Shown here: positions 22,675-28,508 of the stretch, piece after piece
Position numbering within the stretch: position 1 is the stretch's first letter
Layout of the letters: the number at the start of each line of letters is the position of its first letter
Origin: JANNRR01 sp031401675
GTDB lineage: Bacteria > Pseudomonadota > Alphaproteobacteria > Rhodobacterales > Rhodobacteraceae
Reading direction: 5' to 3'
Length of the DNA: 28,508 nucleotides
Assembly (NCBI GenBank): GCA_031401675.1
Contig: JANNRR010000179.1
Span: 1-28,508, forward strand
Notes under the pieces: generated by a model
Databases searched by the model: none
Seen by the model: only the letters and a program-made list of their open reading frames with translations
What the model was told of the DNA's origin: nothing
Made by a program: the position numbers and the translations under genes

Positions 22675-23274
22675 TCAGGTCTTGTCGTCGGTTCCGTATT
22701 TCTGCATCAGGCCACTCTGCGCGAAGAAAAAGCCGAACACCGCCACCGGCAGCCCGAAAGTCTTGAAATTCACCCACATTTCGGTGGACATGCTGCGCCA
22801 GATCACCTCGTTCAACACGGCCAGCACGGTAAAGAACAGGGTCAGGCGGCGGGTCATGATCATCCAGCCTTCGGGTTGCAGCGCCAGCGCCTCGCCCATC
22901 ACAGCACCCAAGTAGCTTTTGCCGCGCAACAGCCCGAACCCGAGGATGCCGGCGAACAGGGCATAGACCATCGTCGGCTTCATCTTGAAGAAACGCTCAT
23001 CGTTCAGCCAGACCGAAAGGCCGCCGAAGATCACCACCAGGATCAGCGTCGCCACCTGCATTTTCGACAGTTTGCCGGTCAGGGCCCACAACACGCCGGT
23101 GCACAGGATCATCAGCGGGATAAAGGCGGCGGTGGCGACGATGAAGCCATCATAGTCGGTGCCAAGGATGTTGAAGGTCTGACCCTTCAGCCGGCCATAG
23201 CCGACAAAGAACGCCAGAATCGGTCCGAACTCCAGCACCAGCTTGACGATGGGATTGATCTTGCGCTCGGCCAT
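22675..23274 (-). CDS. yciB: Inner membrane-spanning protein YciB (septation protein A / IspZ family)
   Basis: A 199-aa integral membrane protein with five to six hydrophobic segments. KLVLEFGPILAFFVGYGR, LNDERFFKMKPTMVYALFAG, GKSYLGAVMGEA, LFFTVLAVLNEVIWR and WVNFKTFGLPVAVFGFFFAQ are strong family landmarks. YciB is implicated in envelope integrity and division; its biochemical role is not settled. ATG 23274 matches the usual N-terminus, preceded by a G-rich stretch; an upstream in-frame start would add 17 unlike residues. It lies downstream of ftsY in the same direction, with a 186-bp gap holding hairpins, and converges with the MFS gene 17 bp away. The ftsY-yciB order is, as I recall, common in Rhodobacteraceae. 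Confidence 0.95.
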   Translation of the reverse strand: MAERKINPIVKLVLEFGPILAFFVGYGRLKGQTFNILGTDYDGFIVATAAFIPLMILCTGVLWALTGKLSKMQVATLILVVIFGGLSVWLNDERFFKMKPTMVYALFAGILGFGLLRGKSYLGAVMGEALALQPEGWMIMTRRLTLFFTVLAVLNEVIWRSMSTEMWVNFKTFGLPVAVFGFFFAQSGLMQKYGTDDKT

Positions 23275-23375
23275 TGCTGCCCCCTGTTGCGACGACTGCC
23301 CTATCACTGCGACTTCGGCGATCAAAGCCCCTGGATGCGATCCGGCAACTATCGCGCGAGGGCCCTGCGTCGGGA

Positions 23376-23418
23376 CGAGGGGCTGTCTGCCCCCTCGAAG
23401 CCAAGCCGGCGGCTTGGC
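23376..23418. repeat. Two adjacent hairpins between ftsY and yciB
   Basis: CGAGGGG (23376-23382) pairs with CCCCTCG (23391-23397), and directly after, GCCAAGCC (23400-23407) pairs with GGCTTGGC (23411-23418) around a 3-nt loop. No T-run follows on either strand. They may stabilise the ftsY 3' end or act as a Rho-assisted stop before yciB. Confidence 0.6.
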
Positions 23419-23428
23419 CCGCCCCTGA

Positions 23429-23454
23429 GGGTATTCTTACCAAAAAGAAACTGC
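23429..23454 (-). repeat. 3'-end element after ftsY (shared with glyS)
   Basis: On the minus strand GCAGTTTCTTTTTGG is followed by TAAGAATACCC, beginning 7 nt after the ftsY stop. It is identical in 22 of 26 bases to the element after glyS at 11107-11132. The position on the coding strand just past a stop codon is the same in both cases. Confidence 0.55.
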
Positions 23455-23460
23455 GGGCAG

Positions 23461-24540
23461 TCAATGGATTTCGCGGTGGCTTTCGCCGTCCAGCCCGGTC
23501 AGCGCCTGCGCAAACTCTTCGGGATCAAAGGCTTGCAGGTCGTCGATCTGTTCGCCGACGCCGATGGCATGGATCGGCAGGCCGAAGCGGTCGGCCAGCG
23601 CCACCAGCACGCCGCCCTTGGCGGTGCCGTCCAGCTTGGTCATGATCAGACCGGTGACATCGGCCAGCTTCAGGAAGACCTCGACCTGTTGCAGGGCGTT
23701 CTGGCCGGTGGTGGCGTCCAGAACCAACAGGGTATTGTGCGGCGCGGTCGGGTCCTTCTTGCGGATGACGCGGACGATCTTGGCCAGTTCTTCCATCAGG
23801 TCGGTGCGGTTCTGCAGACGGCCCGCCGTGTCGATCATCAACAGATCGAAGCCTTCGGCCTGCGCCCGGGTCAGGGCATCGAACGCCAGCGAGGCGGGGT
23901 CGGAGCCTTCGGGCGCGACCATGACCGGCACACCGGCGCGCTGGCCCCAGATCTGCAACTGCTCTACGGCGGCGGCGCGAAAGGTGTCGCCTGCCGCGAT
24001 CATCACCGACTTTCCGGCGGCGCGGAACTGGCTGGCCAGCTTGCCGATGGTCGTGGTCTTGCCCGAGCCGTTGACCCCCACCACCAGCACGACCTGTGGC
24101 CGGGTCGGATAAAGCGGCATCGGCCGGGCCACCGGTTCCATGATCCGGGTAATCTCGGCCGCCAGCAGCGCCTTGATTTCCGCCACCGACAGGCGCTTGC
24201 CGAACCGGCCCTCGGCCAGATTGGCGGTGACACGCGCCGCCGTGGCCACGCCCATGTCGGCCTGGATCAGCACATCCTCCAGCCGTTCCAGCATGGCATC
24301 GTCCAGCGTGCGGCGGGCAACTTCGGGCGTGGCGGCGAACAGACGGCCAAGCAGACCGGGGCGTGCAAGCGCGGGGGGGGCGAACTCGGGACGGGCGGGT
24401 ACCGGCGTTGCGGCGTCAGGCAGACCGCCATCGCCTGCGGACATGGCCGCAGGAGCCGCCTCGACCACGGCTTCCAGCCCTTCTTCAAGTTTCGCGGCGG
24501 ATTTGAACATCCGGTCCTTGAGTTTCTTGAAGAATGACAT
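23461..24540 (-). CDS. ftsY: Signal recognition particle receptor FtsY
   Basis: SRP receptor GTPase that brings ribosome-SRP complexes to the membrane for co-translational insertion. 359 aa: a basic amphipathic start (MSFFKKLKDRMFKSAAKLEE), a short Ala/Pro-rich acidic region, the N domain (about 60-140), and the G domain with P-loop GVNGSGKTT (155-163), DTFRAAAVEQL (185-195), DTAGR (237-241), TKLDGTAKGG (301-310) and GVGE (327-330). It lacks the long acidic A domain of E. coli, as in most alphaproteobacteria. ATG 24540 has GGAGG five bases upstream. The gene is divergent from the AlkB-like gene. All catalytic motifs are intact. Confidence 0.97.
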   Translation of the reverse strand: MSFFKKLKDRMFKSAAKLEEGLEAVVEAAPAAMSAGDGGLPDAATPVPARPEFAPPALARPGLLGRLFAATPEVARRTLDDAMLERLEDVLIQADMGVATAARVTANLAEGRFGKRLSVAEIKALLAAEITRIMEPVARPMPLYPTRPQVVLVVGVNGSGKTTTIGKLASQFRAAGKSVMIAAGDTFRAAAVEQLQIWGQRAGVPVMVAPEGSDPASLAFDALTRAQAEGFDLLMIDTAGRLQNRTDLMEELAKIVRVIRKKDPTAPHNTLLVLDATTGQNALQQVEVFLKLADVTGLIMTKLDGTAKGGVLVALADRFGLPIHAIGVGEQIDDLQAFDPEEFAQALTGLDGESHREIH

Positions 24541-24603
24541 CCGCGCCTCCGGGTCCGGTCCGAACCTCAGCTAATACAGGGGCCGGGCGGATGGAAGGGG
24601 CGC

Positions 24604-24618
24604 GATTGCCGGGCAATC
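24604..24618. promoter_or_regulatory. Perfect palindrome upstream of the AlkB-like gene
   Basis: GATTGCC-G-GGCAATC is a perfect 7+1+7 palindrome in the 149-bp divergent region between ftsY and the monooxygenase gene. TTGCCG (24607-24612) inside it, a 17-bp spacer and CATGCT (24630-24635) form a weak promoter for the rightward gene, so a bound regulator would cover its -35 box. A second inverted repeat TTTTCC/GGAAAA spans 24624-24646. Confidence 0.35.
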
Positions 24619-24689
24619 CAAGGTTTTCCATGCTTTTGCCGGAAAAATGCCGCATGTTTGTGCCATGCCGCAGCGAACCGGAGGCACCA

Positions 24690-25775
24690 ATGAAAAAGCT
24701 GATCGCCAATCCCGTCACCTATTTCGCGCTGGCCACGATGGTGCCGGTGCCGCTGCTGCTGTTTGCCGCGCTGTTTGGCGGTGGCTGGATCCTGCTGGCG
24801 ATCCTGTACCTGGCGCTGTTCAGTTTCGTGATGGATGAATGGACCAGTCTGGTTCTGCCGGCGGCGACCGAGGATGCCGATTTCCCGACCGCCGATCATC
24901 TGAACATCGCGCTTGGCGCGGCGCATGTGGTGCTTCTGCTCCTGGGCCTGTTCGCCATCACCGGCGGCACCGGGCTGGGCTGGACCGGACAGATCGGGGT
25001 GCTGGTGGCTTACGGCCTGTTCTTCGGCCAGATCAGCAATTCCAACGCGCACGAACTGATCCACAAATCCGACAAGCGGCTGTTTCAGTTGGGGATGTGG
25101 GTCTATATCTCACTGCTGTTCGGGCATCACACCTCGGCGCACCGGCATGTGCATCACCGTTATGTCGCCACCAGCGATGACCCGGCGACGGCGGATCTGG
25201 ACGAAGGTTTCTATGACTATGCCCAGCGCGCCTGGCTGGACGGCTACCTGTCTGGATACGAGATGGAGGAGGTGCTGGGCCAGAAACTGGACGGCAAGCG
25301 GCGGCTGAACCCCTACATCATCTATGTCTCCGGCGCGGCCGGCTGTCTGCTGCTGGCGCTGGTCCTGTTCGGGCCCTGGGGTCTGGTGGCCTATCTGGTG
25401 CTGGCGGCCTACGCGCAGACACAGCTGTTGCTGTCAGACTACGTGCAGCACTACGGATTGCAGCGCCGGCGTTTGCCGGGCGGCAAGGTCGAGGCGGTCG
25501 GGCCCGAGCATTCGTGGAATGCGCCGCACTGGTTCACCGGGCTGATGATGCTGAACGCGCCACGCCATTCCGACCATCATGCGCACCCGCGCAAAAGCTT
25601 TGTCGAACTGCGGCTGCCGGTGGCGAATTCGGCACCGACCCTGCCATGGAGCCTGCCCGCGATGTGCGTGCTGGCGCTTTATCCGCAAAAATGGCGCGAG
25701 GTGATGAACCCGCGGGTCAAGGCATGGCGCAATGCGCCGCTGAAGATGCCGCAGGGCGGCGTAGTGGCCGCCTGA
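24690..25775 (+). CDS. AlkB-like membrane di-iron monooxygenase
   Basis: A 361-aa integral membrane protein of the alkane hydroxylase / fatty-acid desaturase superfamily, expected to hydroxylate a hydrophobic substrate with O2 and electrons from rubredoxin. Histidine boxes: HELIHK (121-126), GHHTSAHRHVHH (145-156) followed by RYVATSDDPATA, DYVQHYGLQR (250-259, the HYG motif) and PRHSDHHAHP (291-300). Box 2 differs from the canonical EHxxGHHxxVATPEDPA: the Glu is Ala150 and GHH becomes VHH at 154-156, and NYxEHYG is DYVQHYG. Six hydrophobic segments. ATG 24690 has GGAGG just upstream. No rubredoxin or reductase gene is close by. Alkane 1-monooxygenase is the likely annotation; the real substrate may be another hydrocarbon or lipid. 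Confidence 0.88.
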   Translation: MKKLIANPVTYFALATMVPVPLLLFAALFGGGWILLAILYLALFSFVMDEWTSLVLPAATEDADFPTADHLNIALGAAHVVLLLLGLFAITGGTGLGWTGQIGVLVAYGLFFGQISNSNAHELIHKSDKRLFQLGMWVYISLLFGHHTSAHRHVHHRYVATSDDPATADLDEGFYDYAQRAWLDGYLSGYEMEEVLGQKLDGKRRLNPYIIYVSGAAGCLLLALVLFGPWGLVAYLVLAAYAQTQLLLSDYVQHYGLQRRRLPGGKVEAVGPEHSWNAPHWFTGLMMLNAPRHSDHHAHPRKSFVELRLPVANSAPTLPWSLPAMCVLALYPQKWREVMNPRVKAWRNAPLKMPQGGVVAA

Positions 25776-25850
25776 GGCCGCACACACCGGAGGTTCCGGG
25801 ATGAGTATCCATGCGAAAAACCAATCCCGGCGCGCGCGGCTATGCCGGAA

Positions 25851-26261
25851 TCACGCCCCAACGTCCGGTGCTCGCAGGATCTGCACGCCGCCGATCACCC
25901 AGCCGTCGCCTGCCGGGACCATCTCATACTCCAGCACATGCAGCGCCCCGGCCTGATCGGTGATTGCCACCTTCTGGTACAGACCGCCCGCAACCGTGCG
26001 CAGGCCGAGGTACTTGACGTCAGCCGGGCGCCAGACCATCGGATAGCCGTTCTGCACCATCGCCCCGAAATTGTCGGCCGTACCGAAGATGCCCTGGATG
26101 TTTGGTGCGGCGAAACTGAAGGCAGTGCCGACGTCACCCGCCAGAAAGGCATTGAACTGGTTCTGGATCGTGGCCTCGATGGCCGGATTGCGGGGTTCCT
26201 CGGCCACAGCCGGGATCACGGCAGCCAAGATCAGGGCAAGCGAAAGAAGTATGCGGCGCAT
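25851..26261 (-). CDS. Exported DUF4864 protein
   Basis: A 136-aa protein with a clear signal peptide (MRRILLSLALILAAVIPAVA, cleavage before EEPRN). The mature part has an NTF2-like look: IEATIQNQFNAFLAGDVGTA (start of a cone-shaped fold), FSFAAPNIQGIFGTADNFGA, MVQNGYPMVWRP, and alternating strands to the end (HVLEYEMV, WVIGGVQIL). This matches the DUF4864 family, of unknown function. ATG 26261 has GGAGG seven bases upstream. It converges on the AlkB-like gene (75-bp gap) and follows lldD in the same direction after 66 bp. No catalytic residues can be named. The family name is from memory. Confidence 0.85.
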   Translation of the reverse strand: MRRILLSLALILAAVIPAVAEEPRNPAIEATIQNQFNAFLAGDVGTAFSFAAPNIQGIFGTADNFGAMVQNGYPMVWRPADVKYLGLRTVAGGLYQKVAITDQAGALHVLEYEMVPAGDGWVIGGVQILRAPDVGA

Positions 26262-26327
26262 CCTAAACCTCCAATCGTCCCCTCGCTGAAGATAGTCCAA
26301 GGTGCAAACCTGTCAACATCCGTGGCA

Positions 26328-27485
26328 TCACGTGAAATGTGCGCCGTGCGATACCTCTGCCACCGACCGGTTGATCTGCGAAATCCGCGTCACTCCGGTC
26401 AGAGCCATGGTGACGTCCAGCTCCCGGCGAAGGATCTCGATGGCGCGGGCCACACCGGCTTGTCCGTTCGCCCCAAGGCCGAACATGTATGCCCGTCCGA
26501 TCAGGCAGCATTGCGCCCCAAGCGCAAGCGAGCGCACCACATCCTTGCCGGTCCGGATACCCCCGTCGAACATGATCTCGGTCTGATGGCCCACGGCATC
26601 CGCTATGCTGGCAAGCTTTGAAATCGATGAGGCTGCGCCGTCCAATTGCCGCCCCCCGTGATTGGATACCACAATCGCGTCGACCCCGGTCGCAACCGCT
26701 TTTCTGGCGTCTTCCGCGTCAAGAATGCCCTTGATCACCAGCTTCCCGGGCCAGATACTTCTGATCCAGCTGACATCGTCCCAGCTGAGCGACGGGTCGA
26801 AGTGCTTGGCGATCAAATCGGACAGCGAGGAAACATCCTCCATTCCCGCCATGTGGCCGGCAAAATTGCCAAAGCGCCACCTGCGGCTGGCCAGCACCCG
26901 CGCCGCCCACGCCGGCCGCGCGGCCATGTTCAGGACATTGCGCCATGTCAGCCGGGGCGGAACGCTCAGCCCGTTCTTCACATCGCCATGTCTTTGCGCC
27001 AAAATCTGAAGATCAACCGTCAGGACCAGCGCACTGCATCCTGCGGCGATTGCCCGCTCGATCAGGGCGCGCACAAAGCCGCGATCTTTCACCATATAAA
27101 GCTGAAACCAGAAGGGACGTTGGACTGCCGCCGCCAGATCCTCGATGGAACAAATCGACACCATGCTTAGAATGTACGGAATTCCAGCCGCCTGCGCTGC
27201 ACGGCAAGCCAGAATTTCGCCATTTCCCCGCACCAACCCGGTCATCGCCACCGTTGAAAGGACAAGGGGCAGAACAGCCTTTTCCCCAAGGATCAGGGTA
27301 GATGTGTCGCGGTCTGAAATATCCACCATCACGCGTTGGCGCAGCTTGACATGCTGGAAGTCGGACTGATTGCCGCGCAAAGTCTCCTCGTCATAGGAGC
27401 CGCCATCGACATACCGGAAGTAGGCGCGCGGCACCCGGCGATGCGCCAATTTTCGCAAATCTTCGATGCTGGCCGGGATCGCCAC
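26328..27485 (-). CDS. lldD: FMN-dependent L-lactate dehydrogenase (alpha-hydroxy-acid dehydrogenase)
   Basis: Oxidises L-lactate to pyruvate, passing electrons to the quinone pool; a peripheral inner-membrane flavoprotein. 385 aa, normal for LldD. ASIEDLRKLAHRRVPRAYF opens the protein. FRYVDGGSYDEET, SICSIEDLAAA, FWFQLYM, LTVDLQILAQRHGDVKNGLS and IKGILDAEDA are LldD-like. SNHGGRQLDG (274-283) carries the catalytic His276 and Arg279, and DGGIRTG binds the FMN phosphate. I chose GTG 27485, with AAGAGG six bases upstream; it matches the family N-terminus, whereas the longer open frame runs into lysS on another frame. It has its own promoter with a palindrome around the -10 box. A related 2-hydroxy-acid oxidase is the only alternative. 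Confidence 0.94.
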   Translation of the reverse strand: MAIPASIEDLRKLAHRRVPRAYFRYVDGGSYDEETLRGNQSDFQHVKLRQRVMVDISDRDTSTLILGEKAVLPLVLSTVAMTGLVRGNGEILACRAAQAAGIPYILSMVSICSIEDLAAAVQRPFWFQLYMVKDRGFVRALIERAIAAGCSALVLTVDLQILAQRHGDVKNGLSVPPRLTWRNVLNMAARPAWAARVLASRRWRFGNFAGHMAGMEDVSSLSDLIAKHFDPSLSWDDVSWIRSIWPGKLVIKGILDAEDARKAVATGVDAIVVSNHGGRQLDGAASSISKLASIADAVGHQTEIMFDGGIRTGKDVVRSLALGAQCCLIGRAYMFGLGANGQAGVARAIEILRRELDVTMALTGVTRISQINRSVAEVSHGAHFT

Positions 27486-27516
27486 GATTCGCCTCTTCAA
27501 CCCGGACTTCAAGCCG

Positions 27517-27556
27517 AATTGGTAATAAATATAGACCAATTCTCGGAAATGCGCAA
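27517..27556 (-). promoter_or_regulatory. lldD promoter with overlapping palindromic operator
   Basis: On the minus strand TTGCGC (27556-27551), 17 bp and TATATT (27533-27528) make a good promoter about 43 bp upstream of GTG 27485. Perfect arms AATTGGT and ACCAATT (27541-27535 and 27523-27517) flank the -10 box with 11 bp between. The arms equal the half-sites of GntR-type LldR and PdhR operators of enterobacteria, where the usual spacing is shorter (3 bp). A repressor bound here would block RNA polymerase. Confidence 0.6.
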
Positions 27557-27592
27557 ATCGCTTTTCACTGCCCCTGAAATGGTGCTCTGGGC

Positions 27593-28390
27593 TCAGACGG
27601 TGTTCAGCACTTGGCTGCCAAGCGCCTTTTCGATCAGGACGATGGTCTCCTGTACACCGTATAGCGCGATGAAGCCGCCAAAGCGCGGCCCCTGCGACGC
27701 CCCCAGCAGCACCTCGTAAAGCGCCGTGAACCAATCGCGCAGCGGCTCGAAGCCGTGATCGGTGCCGACGGCGAACACCATGGTTTGCAGCGACTCGGCA
27801 TCCAGCCCGCCGGTCCAGCCGCGCAGGCGGGTGGCCAGATCGACAAGCGCCGCGCGTTCCTTGTCGCCGGGCGCGCGGAATGTGCGGGTCGGTGCGACGC
27901 AATCCCGGAAATAGCGCACGGCGAACTCGGCGGCGGCATCCAGATCGGGATTGGCTTCTGGGCTGGCATCTTGCGCATAACGCTGGATGAAGCCCCAAAG
28001 CCCGGCCTTGTCGCGCGCCCCCGAAACCGAGGCGAGGTTCAACAGCATCGCGAATGGCACAACCATGTGGCTTGCGGGCGGCTGGCCGGCGTGGATATGC
28101 CAGACCGGGTTGGCCAGCTTGCCGGCAGCGTCCTGGCCGGGATAGGCCTTCAGTTGCTGGTGATACTCGTCAACCGACTTGGGGATCACGTCGAAATACA
28201 TCCGTTTGGCGGTTTTCGGCTTTTGGTACATGAAATACGACAGGCTCTCGGCGGCGGCATAGGTCAGCCATTCGTCGATCGTCAGACCGTTGCCTTTCGA
28301 CTTCGAAATCTTCTGCCCGTGTTCGTCCAGGAACAACTCGTAGGTCATGTGGTTCGGCTTGCGCCCGCCCAGCACCTCGCAGATGCCGTC
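27593..28390 (-). CDS. lysS: Lysyl-tRNA synthetase class I, C-terminal part
   Basis: Class I LysRS (LysK type), which charges tRNA-Lys; found in archaea and many alphaproteobacteria. The trustworthy part is 265 residues, starting at DGICEVLGGRKPNHM and continuing with the class I KMSKS-type loop KISKSKGNG, YAAAESLSYFMYQKPK, the helical anticodon-binding domain and a stop at 27595-27593. The N-terminal half with the HIGH motif is missing. Upstream of 28390 the open frame continues, but that DNA (28390-28508) is the exact reverse complement of lysS bases 28132-28250, so the extra 32 residues are not real lysS. It lies 107 bp upstream of lldD in the same direction. Identification is sure; the 5' end is lost to the fold-back. 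Confidence 0.93.
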   Translation of the reverse strand, partial: DGICEVLGGRKPNHMTYELFLDEHGQKISKSKGNGLTIDEWLTYAAAESLSYFMYQKPKTAKRMYFDVIPKSVDEYHQQLKAYPGQDAAGKLANPVWHIHAGQPPASHMVVPFAMLLNLASVSGARDKAGLWGFIQRYAQDASPEANPDLDAAAEFAVRYFRDCVAPTRTFRAPGDKERAALVDLATRLRGWTGGLDAESLQTMVFAVGTDHGFEPLRDWFTALYEVLLGASQGPRFGGFIALYGVQETIVLIEKALGSQVLNTV

Positions 28391-28508
28391 GAGAGCCTGT
28401 CGTATTTCATGTACCAAAAGCCGAAAACCGCCAAACGGATGTATTTCGACGTGATCCCCAAGTCGGTTGACGAGTATCACCAGCAACTGAAGGCCTATCC
28501 CGGCCAGG
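28132..28508. repeat. 119-bp perfect inverted repeat ending at the window edge
   Basis: Bases 28390-28508 are the exact reverse complement of 28132-28250. The left arm codes for lysS (SLSYFMYQKPKTAKRM to KAYPGQ) on the minus strand; the right arm repeats this on the plus strand. 139 bp lie between the arms, and the right arm runs precisely to the last base. This is the usual look of a fold-back chimera at a contig end. Confidence 0.95.

Noticed and set aside
22630..24537. Long open frame (635 codons) on the plus strand
   Set aside because: Antisense to yciB and ftsY, whose motifs are unmistakable; composition is shadow-like.
25801..25953. Short plus-strand frame starting MSIHAKNQSRR after GGAGG
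   Set aside because: It has a good ribosome binding site but overlaps the 3' end of the DUF4864 gene antisense, has no recognisable feature, and ends inside that gene.
27486..27998. N-terminal extension of the lldD frame
   Set aside because: The extra 171 codons run antiframe through lysS; the family N-terminus, ribosome binding site and promoter all place the start at 27485.
28391..28486. N-terminal 32 residues of the lysS open frame
   Set aside because: Encoded by the inverted copy of lysS at the contig end, so not genuine.

Overview
The window looks like one contig of a Rhodobacteraceae/Paracoccaceae alphaproteobacterium (Rhodobacter, Gemmobacter or Tabrizicola type). The coding DNA is GC-rich. 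The evidence is family-level protein resemblance (IlvC, GlyQ/GlyS, FolP with a long N-terminus, class I LysRS, LldD), a SAM-II riboswitch in front of metZ (an alphaproteobacterial class), and short hairpin elements after genes. Both ends cut genes. The right end is a perfect 119-bp fold-back of lysS sequence, most likely an assembly or amplification artefact, which suggests a draft or metagenome contig.

Left part (1-4855): the 3' end of ilvC and a metal-dependent cyclase-family hydrolase point right. On the other strand lies a probably accessory pair: a 521-aa protein joining an N-terminal TIR domain to a right-handed beta-helix, and a lipase-like alpha/beta hydrolase with a CHSQGN elbow. This pair is the best candidate for an undescribed system. 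A hairpin-rich, gene-free stretch of about 460 bp separates it from the core genes.

Middle-left (4856-15000, all minus): folP-glmM (ATGA overlap), a secreted SleB-type cell-wall hydrolase, a PPDK-like PEP-utilising enzyme whose ATP-grasp half has lost hallmark motifs, and the glyQ - small membrane protein - glyS cluster. glyQ carries an in-frame amber codon before its conserved C-terminal 64 codons.

Middle (15001-19848): an exported SPOR/peptidoglycan-binding protein with a trypsin-like domain lacking catalytic Ser and His, a TrkH potassium transporter, three tandem 29-bp hairpin repeats, and metZ. metZ has a readable leader: promoter, SAM-II aptamer, a possible antiterminator, an intrinsic terminator, then a strong ribosome binding site.

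Right (19849-28508): an alpha/beta hydrolase - GST - MFS operon, yciB, ftsY, an AlkB-like membrane di-iron monooxygenase, an exported DUF4864 protein, lldD with a palindrome around its -10 box, and partial lysS. Most of the right half is ordinary core metabolism, translation and membrane biogenesis.

No tRNA or rRNA gene, CRISPR array, insertion sequence or integrase was recognised. All identifications come from reading the sequence by eye; no database search was run.
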